Shown one piece after another: positions 5,974 through 6,246 of a DNA stretch of 6,246 nt (positions within the stretch are counted from its first letter, which is position 1; every line of letters begins with the position of its first letter). The stretch is from Draconibacterium sp. (GTDB taxonomy: Bacteria > Bacteroidota > Bacteroidia > Bacteroidales > Prolixibacteraceae). Made by a program: the position numbers and the translations under genes. The stretch lies in contig WGCT01000510.1 in NCBI GenBank assembly GCA_015493625.1, positions 1-6,246 on the forward strand, read 5' to 3'. The notes under the pieces are model-generated. The model made no database searches, was not told the origin of the DNA, and was given only the letters and a program-made list of their open reading frames with translations.

Positions 5974-6246
5974 CTATAGATTTATGCCCACAACAACAAA
6001 AAGCTGCTCGGTGGTTGGATTAAGTATAACACTGCCCGACAGAGGGAGAGAAAACGAGTCGGTAAATTTTATTTTCTTTGTTGTCCCCACGCCTACATTT
6101 ACTACTCCGAATTTATAATCGGGGGTATGAAGTCCGTCGCCGGCCCCCACAAAAACATCAACATGTTTAAACCCGTATTTTGCTTCGAAATACATATCGC
6201 AACCTGCATTACCAGCAGAACCCGGAGCCGTAGCTTTGGTGAAAAA
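5974..6246 (-). CDS. C-terminal fragment of a probable outer-membrane beta-barrel protein (5' end outside window)
   Basis: The frame is open from the right edge of the window to a TAG stop at 5974-5976, giving 90 visible residues; the internal Met at 6193-6195 is not the real start, because the frame continues upstream through 17 more codons without a stop. The visible part alternates polar and hydrophobic residues in short strands separated by Gly/Asp/Asn turns (DMYFEAKYGFKHVDVFVGAG, then KFGVVNVGVGTTKKIKF, then LPLSGSVILN) and ends with a strand, EQLFVVVGINL, as porin-like barrels commonly do. This fits the last strands of a beta-barrel placed in the outer membrane by the BAM machinery. The ligand and exact family cannot be named from this fragment, and the signal peptide would lie outside the window. 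No clear terminator follows it. Confidence 0.7.
   Translation of the reverse strand, partial: FFTKATAPGSAGNAGCDMYFEAKYGFKHVDVFVGAGDGLHTPDYKFGVVNVGVGTTKKIKFTDSFSLPLSGSVILNPTTEQLFVVVGINL

Noticed and set aside
5735..6118. Plus-strand 127-codon frame near the right end
   Set aside because: It is antisense to both the DUF4494-type gene and the barrel fragment and crosses the AT-rich gap between them; the two minus-strand readings are much more protein-like.

Overview
The window looks like ordinary chromosomal DNA from a member of the Bacteroidota, possibly a marine or gut-type Marinilabiliales/Prolixibacteraceae relative (the lower rank is a guess). The evidence is a long-form IspG with a central insertion domain, a GldA-like ABC ATPase, and a DUF4494-type protein, a family I know only from Bacteroidota. 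The genes also lack clear Shine-Dalgarno sequences, and three start regions carry exact TAnnTTTG boxes, the -7 element of Bacteroidota sigma factor promoters.

Layout, left to right. Positions 1-331 are the end of a CRISPR array: five identical 37-bp repeats and four 36-bp spacers, continuing off the left edge. The first and fourth spacers are identical and lie exactly three units (219 bp) apart, so a block of the array has been duplicated. No cas gene is visible. Positions 332-486 are non-coding and hold a perfect 11-bp inverted repeat. Next come two minus-strand genes in tandem: a GldA-like ABC ATPase (1503-2411), followed 11 nt downstream by a family 2 glycosyltransferase with an extra Rossmann-like C-terminal region (487-1491). 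A short divergent promoter region (2412-2500) separates them from ispG on the plus strand (2501-4357), an enzyme of the MEP isoprenoid pathway. A strong intrinsic terminator (4381-4419) sits between ispG and three convergent minus-strand genes: a Bax inhibitor-1/YccA family membrane protein (4436-5206), a DUF4494-type protein (5287-5868), and the 3' end of a probable outer-membrane beta-barrel gene cut by the right edge (5974-6246).

The genes do not form an obvious single pathway. The ABC ATPase and glycosyltransferase are probably co-transcribed by spacing alone; ispG is a stand-alone housekeeping gene; the three right-hand genes share a strand but have 80-105 nt gaps with promoter- or terminator-like signals, so they may be separate units. 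I see no novel defence system. The most notable feature is the internal duplication of the CRISPR array.
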